Part shown: positions 26,537-33,912 of the stretch, piece by piece | How the letters are laid out: each line of letters starts with the position of its first letter | How positions within the stretch are numbered: the stretch's first letter is position 1 | Origin: SNAP01 sp049671745 | GTDB lineage: Bacteria > Bacteroidota > Bacteroidia > Bacteroidales > Marinifilaceae | Reading direction: 5' to 3' | Assembly (NCBI GenBank): GCA_049671745.1 | Contig: JBATVL010000005.1 | Coordinates: forward strand, 1 to 64,000 | DNA length: 64,000 nt | The notes under the pieces: model-generated | What the model saw: the letters and a program-made list of their open reading frames with translations, nothing else | Database searches by the model: none | Told to the model about the DNA's origin: nothing | Position numbers and translations under genes: made by a program

Positions 26537-28078
26537 TTAATATAAATCCCACTGCCCGCCTAGATAGTATCTATATAATATTGGATTACTAATCTTATTA
26601 GGCATTAATTTTGTAGTATCCTTATCAAAGATATCTTTTCCAAAAGAAGACAGTAAACTTAAGGCCTCTTCATTTATCCATCTTGTTTTAATACCATCAA
26701 ATTTGACATTTAAAAACTTAGATTTAAGTTCAGGTGCAGTCATGTTTTTAGCTCCAATAACCCATCCCCATTCTCCAAAACTTAATACTTGATTATGTAT
26801 AGGAAGAGTTGCAAAACCTGCACTCTGAATAGTTTTGTTTATTGTTTTAAAAGCTCTAGATGCGTAATAAGGACTACCCGATTGAGTAATTATAAAACCA
26901 TTAGTCTTTAATCTATATTTACACAAATGATAAAATTCGTGTGAATATAATTTAGCTAACTCTATTGTTCTAGGGTCAGGTAAGTCAACTATTATAACAT
27001 CATAAAATTCTTTAGATTGTTCTAAGAAATTTAATCCATCTTTATTAATAATTTTTACTCTCTTATCAAATAATGAACCTTTATTAATACCAAGAAGAAT
27101 CTTATTTTCTTTAGCTAGTTTAGTCATTTCTGGATCTAAATCGACTAAAGTAATATGTTTAACACCTTTATGTTTGATTACCTCACGTACAGCACAACCA
27201 TCTCCACCACCAAGGATTAGAATGTTACTATGCTCCTTTGCAAGTCCCATAATAGGATGAACAAGAGGTTCGTGATACATTTGTTCGTCAACAGTACTTA
27301 GTTGCTTATTTCCATTAATAAATAGGTAATAATCATCCTTCCATTGAGTAATCACAATACGTTGATATTTAGATTGCTCCGCAAGAACTACTTTCTCTAC
27401 ATATCTTTTCTGCTCACCAAATAATATTATTGGCTTTGCATAGGTGATTCCTAATGAAATTGCAATAACAATAAAGGTTGAAAAAATAATTATATGTTTT
27501 CTGTATTTCTCACCTGATTCTTTATAAAGCATAAAGAACAGTAAGAATGCAACACAGAAGTTTACAAAACCCAATACAAAAGGTGTATATGTTAAACCTA
27601 AGTATGGCAATCCAACAAAAGCAAAAAAGATACCTCCTATTAATGAACCATAATAGTCTTTCTCTAAAATAGTAGATATATTAACCTTTATATTCTCGAA
27701 TTGATCGTTAAGTCTAATAACAATAGGAATTTCTAAACCAATAAGAAAACCAATGGTTATTGTTAAAGCATATATTAAGAATCCTAGGTATATACTGTAT
27801 GATGCAAAAAGATATACAAAAAGTGAAGAGAAAGAAACAAATATGGATAATGTAAATTCAAGTAAGATAAACTTTGATAAAAGATTATCATCTATATATT
27901 TACTTACTCGAGCCCCTAGCCCCATAGCAAAAAGCATTATAGAAACCGTTAATGCCCATTGTACTGTAGAATCACCAAGAAAGTAACTGGCAAGAGTTGA
28001 CAAAATATATTGCGCAACAATGCCTGAAAGACCTGTCGCGAAGATAGAGGTCTTTAAGATATTAGATTTGATACTCAT
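26537..28078 (-). CDS. speE: Membrane-embedded polyamine aminopropyltransferase (spermidine synthase-like)
   Basis: 513 residues. The first about 215 residues are hydrophobic with seven or so transmembrane helices; the rest is a spermidine-synthase domain with the substrate strand YHEPLVHPIM, the AdoMet/dcAdoMet loop LILGGGDGCAVREVIKH, the acidic VDLDPE and the catalytic VDLPDP (DxxDP). These residues define an aminopropyltransferase rather than a methyltransferase. Anchoring the active site at the inner membrane is a known subclass of spermidine synthases. Between the DUF350 and AdoMetDC genes, forming a complete dcAdoMet-to-polyamine step inside the PspA cluster. No ornithine or arginine decarboxylase nearby. 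Confidence 0.9.
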   Translation of the reverse strand: MSIKSNILKTSIFATGLSGIVAQYILSTLASYFLGDSTVQWALTVSIMLFAMGLGARVSKYIDDNLLSKFILLEFTLSIFVSFSSLFVYLFASYSIYLGFLIYALTITIGFLIGLEIPIVIRLNDQFENIKVNISTILEKDYYGSLIGGIFFAFVGLPYLGLTYTPFVLGFVNFCVAFLLFFMLYKESGEKYRKHIIIFSTFIVIAISLGITYAKPIILFGEQKRYVEKVVLAEQSKYQRIVITQWKDDYYLFINGNKQLSTVDEQMYHEPLVHPIMGLAKEHSNILILGGGDGCAVREVIKHKGVKHITLVDLDPEMTKLAKENKILLGINKGSLFDKRVKIINKDGLNFLEQSKEFYDVIIVDLPDPRTIELAKLYSHEFYHLCKYRLKTNGFIITQSGSPYYASRAFKTINKTIQSAGFATLPIHNQVLSFGEWGWVIGAKNMTAPELKSKFLNVKFDGIKTRWINEEALSLLSSFGKDIFDKDTTKLMPNKISNPILYRYYLGGQWDLY

Positions 28079-28123
28079 TAAGATGTATGTGTATTGTGTG
28101 TTTAATCAACAAATAAATGTAGA

Positions 28124-29008
28124 TTATAAGCTCCATGTTAATAAAACAGAACCACCTATATATGCAAATGCTTCAACAAGAGAAGCACCTATATTTGGGC
28201 GTTCTTGGTTAATAATTTCATCAGTAAGTTTTGCTCCAGGAAGAAGAATTTTATCTGTAATAAGTCTTATTATAGGTAAAAGAGCAAGGCCAATAAATAC
28301 ATCTATACCAACTTCTGATAAGATTTCTATCCATCCTTCAAACTCTCCCTCTATCGCAAAACGAATTAAATTAGCAATAGCAATCATTGCACCAGCAAAA
28401 CCAATACCCACTGCCACATTGTCTTTTTCTATGTGCTCGTGAATATCGTAAGGAGTAATTAAATTATAAACATAAGAAGTAAGAACAAGTATTAATTGCC
28501 CAATAGCCCAAAATGCAACAGCAGAAGTAATTCCGTGTACTAAATTGTCGGCCTCTCCAGCAACAGCTCCAAAGATAATTAATCCAGAAGCAATAGCACT
28601 AGCACCCTCAACAACGCCAGTACCTACATTTCTATCTTCAATAATTTCTTTTCTTACAGAAAATTTTCTAAGAATAAGTTTATCATTAAGAAAAACTGAT
28701 AAATTTAATAAAACAATAGCTAATACTCCATAAATGGCAATATCCATTAAATCAATTAATAGACCTTTAGAAGGACCGACAATAGCAGATCCAACAGCCA
28801 TTAATAGACCAATAAAATATCCCACATGGGCAACAGAGAAGGCAAGATTATCATTAATAACCAATTCCTTTTTTACATCAATATCTCTATGTGTAATATT
28901 GTAAACAATTTTTCCAATAAACATTATAGAAAAAGCAGCAGTAATATATGCTAGGCTTTCTACAATAGTCATAAACGCATCATTATTCATTAAATTTTCC
29001 ATATTCAA
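28124..29008 (-). CDS. DUF350 membrane protein (YjfL-like, duplicated)
   Basis: 294 residues, about eight transmembrane helices in two similar halves, each with the DUF350 pattern (FSVAHVGYFIGLLMAVGSAI in the first, VAVGIGFAGAMIAIANLIRFAIEG in the second). The family includes E. coli YjfL, whose gene sits in the yjfIJKL cluster with a PspA homologue. Molecular function unknown. Its presence, together with DUF4178 and PspA, is the main evidence that this is a PSP-type membrane stress cluster. Confidence 0.88.
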   Translation of the reverse strand: MNMENLMNNDAFMTIVESLAYITAAFSIMFIGKIVYNITHRDIDVKKELVINDNLAFSVAHVGYFIGLLMAVGSAIVGPSKGLLIDLMDIAIYGVLAIVLLNLSVFLNDKLILRKFSVRKEIIEDRNVGTGVVEGASAIASGLIIFGAVAGEADNLVHGITSAVAFWAIGQLILVLTSYVYNLITPYDIHEHIEKDNVAVGIGFAGAMIAIANLIRFAIEGEFEGWIEILSEVGIDVFIGLALLPIIRLITDKILLPGAKLTDEIINQERPNIGASLVEAFAYIGGSVLLTWSL

Positions 29009-29017
29009 GATTGTTAG

Positions 29018-29776
29018 TTATTTTCCAAAACCGCCACCATATGATCTTCTTGAAGAAGATCCTCTTCTTGTAGAACTCGTAGACGAAATTCTAGATTTTT
29101 TAGCTCTAGCAGCACTTGCTGTAACTTTAGAACGTACTTTTTGTTTAAAAGAGGTAGGCTTTCTAGCCCAATTAGAAGAAGAATTATTGCCATTACTATT
29201 AGTCCCATATCTAGTTCTACCGTTACCAGCCGAACCATAATATGTGGCACCTCTTCTGTCGTATCTTCTATAGTCATTATAATACGAACGTGGAACTGGA
29301 CTCATCATACGGAACATAGATGACATAAAAGCATATTTTCCGTAGAAAGACCAAAAGCTACCTCCACTATTATTGCTTTCCCATTTACCATACTTCTCAT
29401 TACCAACATAATTAGAATATCCAGCTGGAGAGACTTTCTTTGATGCAGCAAAATTCTTGCAAGTAACTAAAGTCATACCTAAATCGTTTTCATGTTTCTT
29501 GAAATATATAGGAGAAACATCGTACCACTCAGATTCCTCAACAAGTAAGGTATCAGGGTTATTAGCTGGCGGAAATACAATCTTATACTTGTGTTTGAAT
29601 TTCTCAGGAGATTCCTGATAATCCATATCAGATAAGATAATAGTATAATTAGGTAAAGATGAAACTTTCTTAACTATCTTGTCTATAGGAGTTTCTTCAT
29701 ATTTATAAGAAGAACTACTATTGCCGCACGAGACAAAAAGAATAGCGATAAAAGCACTTATTAATAGTTTTTTCAT
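29018..29776 (-). CDS. Lipoprotein with basic Ser/Arg/Gly-rich tail, PspA cluster
   Basis: 252 residues from the ATG at 29776 (the ATG at 29806 gives a poorer signal). Signal and lipobox LFVSCGNS. A conserved-looking globular part (about 20-150: NYTIILSDMDYQ, YDVSPIYFKKHENDLGMTLV) is followed by a tail rich in Ser, Arg, Gly, Asn and Tyr, ending RRSYGGGFGK. Similar lipoproteins occupy this place in other DUF350/DUF4178/PspA clusters, but I do not recognise a named domain with certainty. The strongly basic tail could contact phospholipid head groups or LPS; inference. Confidence 0.75.
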   Translation of the reverse strand: MKKLLISAFIAILFVSCGNSSSSYKYEETPIDKIVKKVSSLPNYTIILSDMDYQESPEKFKHKYKIVFPPANNPDTLLVEESEWYDVSPIYFKKHENDLGMTLVTCKNFAASKKVSPAGYSNYVGNEKYGKWESNNSGGSFWSFYGKYAFMSSMFRMMSPVPRSYYNDYRRYDRRGATYYGSAGNGRTRYGTNSNGNNSSSNWARKPTSFKQKVRSKVTASAARAKKSRISSTSSTRRGSSSRRSYGGGFGK

Positions 29777-29811
29777 TATAAAGTTTATTAATGATTTAAC
29801 ATACATGTCAT

Positions 29812-30348
29812 TTAAGCAGGTAGGATATTAGATATCTCATACTCCTCTAAAACAATTCCACAAGAAGCTTCAAACTCGCTCTCATCATATTGTTCTATAC
29901 ACAGAACCTTATTTTCTTTAGAATTATAATAATCCCAAGACATCAGTTCTTCCCAGTCTTCACTATCAATATCTCTTATAAAACCAGCAGATCCAGAATC
30001 CATCATATAAGTTTCACCATTAAGGCTAATTCTTGAAGGAGGCTCCTCATTAAGTTTTATATAAGAAGGGATGTCCTCCTCGAAAGAAGACATCCTTATT
30101 TTCTTTGACAGGCTAATTTCTAGTTCGTCGTCTTCGCAAACGCTTAAATAGAAAGTATCCTTGCCATTATTGATTTTATGTTCTCTTGTAAAGAAATTTT
30201 CGCCCCAATCATATTCAAAGGTTTTTTCTACAGTCCAAGTATTTAAATCATACTCAAATACAAAACCCTCATTAAGATCAGTAAGTTTCATGTTTGTAAC
30301 ATCATACTCAGCAACATCTTTCTTTTTAAAAAAGTCAAATAATCCCAT
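29812..30348 (-). CDS. DUF4178 domain protein
   Basis: 178 residues, soluble, no signal. Starts MGLFDFFKKK and then one DUF4178-type beta-rich domain (TDLNEGFVFEYDLNTWTVEKTFEYDW, WGENFFTREHKINNGKDTFYLSVCEDDELEISLSKKI). Longer family members carry the domain twice or with membrane segments; this is a single-copy cytoplasmic version, very acidic in its second half. Function unknown; occurrence beside PspA and DUF350 genes is the family's best-known feature. Nine bp separate it from the pspA stop. Confidence 0.8.
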   Translation of the reverse strand: MGLFDFFKKKDVAEYDVTNMKLTDLNEGFVFEYDLNTWTVEKTFEYDWGENFFTREHKINNGKDTFYLSVCEDDELEISLSKKIRMSSFEEDIPSYIKLNEEPPSRISLNGETYMMDSGSAGFIRDIDSEDWEELMSWDYYNSKENKVLCIEQYDESEFEASCGIVLEEYEISNILPA

Positions 30349-30357
30349 TATTTAAAA

Positions 30358-31059
30358 TTACTTATTCATTTTTGCTTTCAATGCTTCTAGAGCCGAACTA
30401 GCTTTGACGCTAGAAGAATCTTTTAAAACAGAATCAATTTCATCATCTATACTCTTAGGAGCATCAGCCATTTCACCATAAGCTTCGGCTATAGATTCTT
30501 GTTGATTAACTTTATCCTTCATTTTCTCTAGCATTGCTATTGTACCAGATGAATCAACTCCAGAAAGAGATTTGTTAATCTTCTTACTAGCCTCACTTAC
30601 TCTTGAACGAGCAATAAGAGTCTTTAGTTCGTTTTCGTAGTGAGAAATACTTGATCTTAGTTTATTAACACCAGAATCTAATTTCGCAATATTCTTATCA
30701 AAAAGATCTATTTCTCCCTGATTACGTGCAATAGCTTGTTCCTTCTCTTCTTTTTTCAAAAGAGCCTCAGAAGCAAGTCTGTCTGCATCTTCAGCAGAGA
30801 TAGATCCTTGTTCAGCTTTCTTAAGAATCAAAATTGCTTTACTTTCATAAGATGCGGCTGCACTCTTAGATTGTTCTAGTTCCTTTTTAGATTTAATAGC
30901 TAAAGATTTAACTTCAGCAAGAGCTTCTAAACTTTTAGCAAGATCTTTCTTCATATCTCTAATACCTTGCTCAGTCATTTTAATTGGATTTTCCAATTTA
31001 TCAACAACAGCGTGAGCCTCTGACTGTCCAACTTTAAATAATCTACTAAATATACCCAT
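30358..31059 (-). CDS. PspA/IM30 family membrane-stress protein
   Basis: 233 residues from the ATG at 31059 (MGIFSRLFKVGQSEAHAVVDKLENP), the standard start with an amphipathic helix; the frame is open to 31089 but that part overlaps the upstream gene. Almost entirely coiled coil (about 20-190), then a short C-terminal region (SIDDEIDSVLKDSSSVKASSALEALKAKM). PspA/Vipp1 proteins polymerise on stressed inner membrane and are ESCRT-III relatives. Second gene of the cluster. No PspF, PspB or PspC is nearby, so regulation must differ from E. coli. Confidence 0.9.
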   Translation of the reverse strand: MGIFSRLFKVGQSEAHAVVDKLENPIKMTEQGIRDMKKDLAKSLEALAEVKSLAIKSKKELEQSKSAAASYESKAILILKKAEQGSISAEDADRLASEALLKKEEKEQAIARNQGEIDLFDKNIAKLDSGVNKLRSSISHYENELKTLIARSRVSEASKKINKSLSGVDSSGTIAMLEKMKDKVNQQESIAEAYGEMADAPKSIDDEIDSVLKDSSSVKASSALEALKAKMNK

Positions 31060-31069
31060 GATTTCTTTT

Positions 31070-31465
31070 TTACAATTTTGAAAATTCAATTAATTTATCT
31101 GTATACTCTGACAATAACATTTCTAAAGAGTTCAATGTAGATTGAAACTCATTAAAGTCTATGTTCTCTATTTGAAGAGTATCTCTAAAGATTACTTTCT
31201 TACCTGTTTCATCTAGAACAAATGCACCGTGAATAATTTCTCTATTCTTCTGTAAAAGCTCTTTGAATACAATCATATTATCATTTTTCAAATCAAAAAT
31301 GAATTGTTCAAATATAAGAAGTGGCTCTTCACAGTCAATAACCATATTAACGATACCAGCTTCATGCTTCTCTATTACAAAAATATCTTCATTTGTATCT
31401 TCAGACAGAATAGTATATTCTAATTCAAGTAAGAAGTTTCTGATTTTGCTAAAATTTGCACCCAT
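31070..31465 (-). CDS. YbjN-like (type III chaperone-fold) protein
   Basis: 131 residues; small alpha/beta protein with the pattern of YbjN family members: an N-terminal helix (FSKIRNFLLELEYTIL), central strands, REIIHGAFVLDETGKKVIFRDTLQIENIDFNEFQSTLNSL at the end. YbjN-like proteins resemble secretion chaperones and act in stress responses, though mechanism is unclear; a DUF2170 (YjfI) relationship is an alternative. First gene of the PspA cluster, ending 11 bp before the pspA start; the message begins at the promoter 31494-31524. Confidence 0.65.
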   Translation of the reverse strand: MGANFSKIRNFLLELEYTILSEDTNEDIFVIEKHEAGIVNMVIDCEEPLLIFEQFIFDLKNDNMIVFKELLQKNREIIHGAFVLDETGKKVIFRDTLQIENIDFNEFQSTLNSLEMLLSEYTDKLIEFSKL

Positions 31466-31493
31466 AATCGATTCTTAATTATTTATATGAACT

Positions 31494-31524
31494 TAAAAGT
31501 AATATTTTTTTTATGAAAAACAAC
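31494..31524 (-). promoter_or_regulatory. Promoter of the PspA/polyamine/K+ channel cluster
   Basis: Minus strand: GTTG (31524-31521), 19-bp spacer, TACTTTTA (31501-31494). Both elements deviate by one base from TTTG / TAnnTTTG at the right spacing. Predicted start about 22 nt before the first ATG (31465). It shows that the cluster has its own promoter separate from the FISUMP lipoprotein gene upstream. Confidence 0.6.
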
Positions 31525-33062
31525 TATTTATCCTTCACGTATCTAACAGATAAAGCATCATATTTATAAAGTTCTTCTCTATGTAATTGTGAAGAAGCCG
31601 AATATAGACCATATTCGACAACAGCGTATTTAGGATTATATCCATCTTCAACAGCCCACCAATATGCTTTATGATTCTTTCCATCCCAAATCATCTCTTT
31701 TTTAACTGTATCATAATGACCATATCCAGCAGCCCTTGCAGACCAACCTGTTTGATTATTTGCAGAATCTGAAACAAAAAAGGAATTCTTTAATACTTTT
31801 GCCCATGAGCCAGGTTCTTTAAGCCTATTAAAAGCATCTCCTCTTCCTACCCGGTCAGTTCTATTTATCTCTCTATCTGACATACCTAAGAATTTCTGTA
31901 GCTCAATCCAATCCTTATTAGTAGGAAGATGCCATCCCTTGGGTGCATAAGCAACTGCAGCAACATAATTATAAAAAGCTCCATATTTCTTGTAATGTCT
32001 TGAATGTTTTGACGAAATATAATCAAGATCAGTATTTTCGTATACATAACACAATTTGTCATTCCAAGAACTTATCTTGTTTTTATTATCGGCATAATCT
32101 GTTTCTATAAGGTATGCATAATTTTCAGCCATCCATTCCTGATTACCAATAGTAACTGTTTTATATTTTTTTCCGTCTTTTTGATCAGTCAACCCCTCTG
32201 GATTTGGAACAGTTACAATACATGTCGTTTTCATTGTTTCATCTAGTTCAGATGTAAAAGTAACAATTGCAACACCTGGATTTCTTCCTATAAATATATC
32301 TGAGTCTTCAATATCTAATATACCATAATCACTAATTTCAATATGATACTTAATATTTGCTGGATTTGCAGGAAAAAAACCAGCCTTTATTCTAATATGT
32401 CCTCCAACTGGTACAGTATAAGTATCAAATTCCGATTTAATACCTGTAGCTACCTCTCTTAATGACAATATTTCAACTTGGCAAGTATCAGCAATTTTAT
32501 AATTTGAAATAGAGGTAAAAATAACCTTTGTTTTTCCTTCAGCTTTTGCAAGAAATTTGTTTCCATCTTTTAAAGATACAATATCGTTTTTCTCTATTTT
32601 TATTAAGTAATCTTTATATGTTGCATTTTCAGGAAGAAAAGAAGCCTTAATATCAAATTCTTCATTTAATTTTATTTTGTAATCATCATGTTCTATTTTA
32701 ATGCTATTAACAAGAATAGGAACAGGTTCGACTCTTACTTCGCAAATTGATTTAAGACGATTCTCGATTTTGGCAACAACATAACATTTACCTAGTTTAA
32801 GAGCCTTAACTTCTCCATCTTTAACTTCTGCTATTACATTATTAGTACTAACCCAACTTGTTATAGTATCTTTAGAACTTTTAGGAAAAATCACAGCCTT
32901 AAGCTTATACATAGGATCACCTGGATGAAGAACAATCAAGTTTATATCTAATTTAATTTCAGTTGCCTTTACAACCAAAGGTTTAGTTTCGTTAGTCTCA
33001 TATTTAGAACAAGAACATAGTAAAGCTATATACAAAAGCAGGTAGGAAATCAGTCTTTTCAT
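31524..33062 (-). CDS. Lipoprotein with Ig-like (Big_2) repeats and FISUMP domain
   Basis: 512 residues. Signal and lipobox LLCSCSKYE. Three bacterial Ig-like domains (about 30-115, 118-200, 203-292), each with the KLNEEFDIKASFLPENAT or PVGGHIRIKAGFFPANPANI type opening, then a FISUMP (Fibrobacter succinogenes major paralogous) domain from about 295 with KTVTIGNQEWMAENYAY, GAFYNYVAAVAYAPKGWHLPTNKDW and the closing LSVRYVKD. Such lipoproteins are probably surface exposed in Bacteroidota; ligand unknown. Not part of the PspA cluster, which has its own promoter within its 3' end. Confidence 0.9.
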   Translation of the reverse strand: MKRLISYLLLYIALLCSCSKYETNETKPLVVKATEIKLDINLIVLHPGDPMYKLKAVIFPKSSKDTITSWVSTNNVIAEVKDGEVKALKLGKCYVVAKIENRLKSICEVRVEPVPILVNSIKIEHDDYKIKLNEEFDIKASFLPENATYKDYLIKIEKNDIVSLKDGNKFLAKAEGKTKVIFTSISNYKIADTCQVEILSLREVATGIKSEFDTYTVPVGGHIRIKAGFFPANPANIKYHIEISDYGILDIEDSDIFIGRNPGVAIVTFTSELDETMKTTCIVTVPNPEGLTDQKDGKKYKTVTIGNQEWMAENYAYLIETDYADNKNKISSWNDKLCYVYENTDLDYISSKHSRHYKKYGAFYNYVAAVAYAPKGWHLPTNKDWIELQKFLGMSDREINRTDRVGRGDAFNRLKEPGSWAKVLKNSFFVSDSANNQTGWSARAAGYGHYDTVKKEMIWDGKNHKAYWWAVEDGYNPKYAVVEYGLYSASSQLHREELYKYDALSVRYVKDK

Positions 33063-33412
33063 TTTAAGTCATGTATTATATTTCACAAATGAGTAAGCTA
33101 TTATATCTATATAATATCACAATAACTATAACTCTGTTTTAATAATTGGCGCAAATTATATTCTTTAATTATTAAAACCTAAATATATTATATAAATATA
33201 AGTCAAAACGTATGTTGTTTATTTAAAATTAAAAAAAAAATCACCAATACCTATATTGTAATATAAAAATTAAAAAATAAGCTTAATTAGTCTTTTATAA
33301 TAAAACATCAAAAGAAATCATTAAGAAATTGATTAAAAGATAGTTAGGAATAAAAAGCAAATAAAATAAAAATAAAACATATATAATAAGCATTAATATA
33401 AACAAAAAAATA

Positions 33413-33420
33413 TACATTTG
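33413..33420 (+). promoter_or_regulatory. -7 box of the thi operon
   Basis: TACATTTG, exact TAnnTTTG, about 20 bp before the conserved riboswitch core. The preceding 350 bp (33063-33412) are extremely AT-rich and show nothing else I can name. No -33 TTTG at standard spacing. Confidence 0.5.
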
Positions 33421-33427
33421 TCGTAGT

Positions 33428-33515
33428 TTCTAATCAAACAGGGGTGCCTCAATATAACGGGCTGAGATTATACCCATAACCTGATCCAGGTAATGCTGGC
33501 GTAGGCTATATGTAC
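33428..33515 (+). ncRNA. TPP riboswitch (THI element)
   Basis: Thiamin pyrophosphate-sensing leader of the thi operon. Conserved blocks in order: GGGGTGCC (33441-33448), GGCTGAGATTATACCC (33460-33474), AACCTGATCC (33478-33487), and TAATGCTGGCGTAGG (33491-33505). It ends about 55 bp before thiS, as expected for control of the whole downstream operon by TPP. Outer stem P1 is not obvious; the best long pairing (CATTTGT with ACAAATG) would overlap the -7 box, so the exact ends are uncertain. Confidence 0.95.
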
Positions 33516-33568
33516 AACAAATGAACTCCCTAGCTGATTTAAATTTTCATTAACCACAAAAAAAACCA

Positions 33569-33769
33569 ATGAAAGTATTTATCAATCAAGAAGAAAAATT
33601 AATCAATGAGCATAGTTCATTAACACATCTACTCGAAAGTATAGATATTAAACCTATAGGCATAGCTCTTGCCGTCAATCAAACTGTCGTTCCTAAAGAA
33701 AAATGGGAAGAAATCATCTTAAAAGAAAATGATGACGTTATTCTTATTCGTGCTACACAAGGAGGATAA
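33569..33769 (+). CDS. thiS: Thiamin sulfur carrier ThiS
   Basis: 66-residue ubiquitin-fold protein ending in the required Gly-Gly (RATQGG), on which ThiF adenylates and then sulfur is loaded for thiazole synthesis. It has the ThiS pattern VFINQEEKLINEHSSLTHLLESI and IALAVNQTVVPKEKW. First gene after the TPP riboswitch; 143 bp separate it from thiC, and I see no separate promoter there. Confidence 0.95.
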   Translation: MKVFINQEEKLINEHSSLTHLLESIDIKPIGIALAVNQTVVPKEKWEEIILKENDDVILIRATQGG

Positions 33770-33912
33770 ATGCAAAAACAACAAAATCTGCCTTTATAAA
33801 TAATTAAACTTATTTAACAATTATCTTACTTCATACTTAATAAAAGTAATGATACTAGGATTTTCATGCCTAAAATCTACTAAACTTAACCCAAACATTA
33901 ACAAAAAATAAA

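Noticed and set aside
28020..28733. Plus-strand frames opposite the speE and DUF350 genes
   Set aside because: Shadow frames of hydrophobic membrane-protein genes; no signal or motif of their own.
31524..33062. FISUMP lipoprotein as a tenth member of the PspA cluster
   Set aside because: It is on the same strand and 58 bp upstream, but a promoter for the cluster lies in that gap and the domain type has no known link to PSP.
33063..33412. Possible small gene or second regulatory RNA in the 350-bp AT-rich stretch before the thi promoter
   Set aside because: No frame of useful length with plausible composition and no conserved-looking structure by eye.
33521..33553. Ten-codon open frame (MNSLADLNFH) between the TPP riboswitch and thiS
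   Set aside because: Too short and without independent support; the ATG lies in the possible outer stem of the riboswitch.
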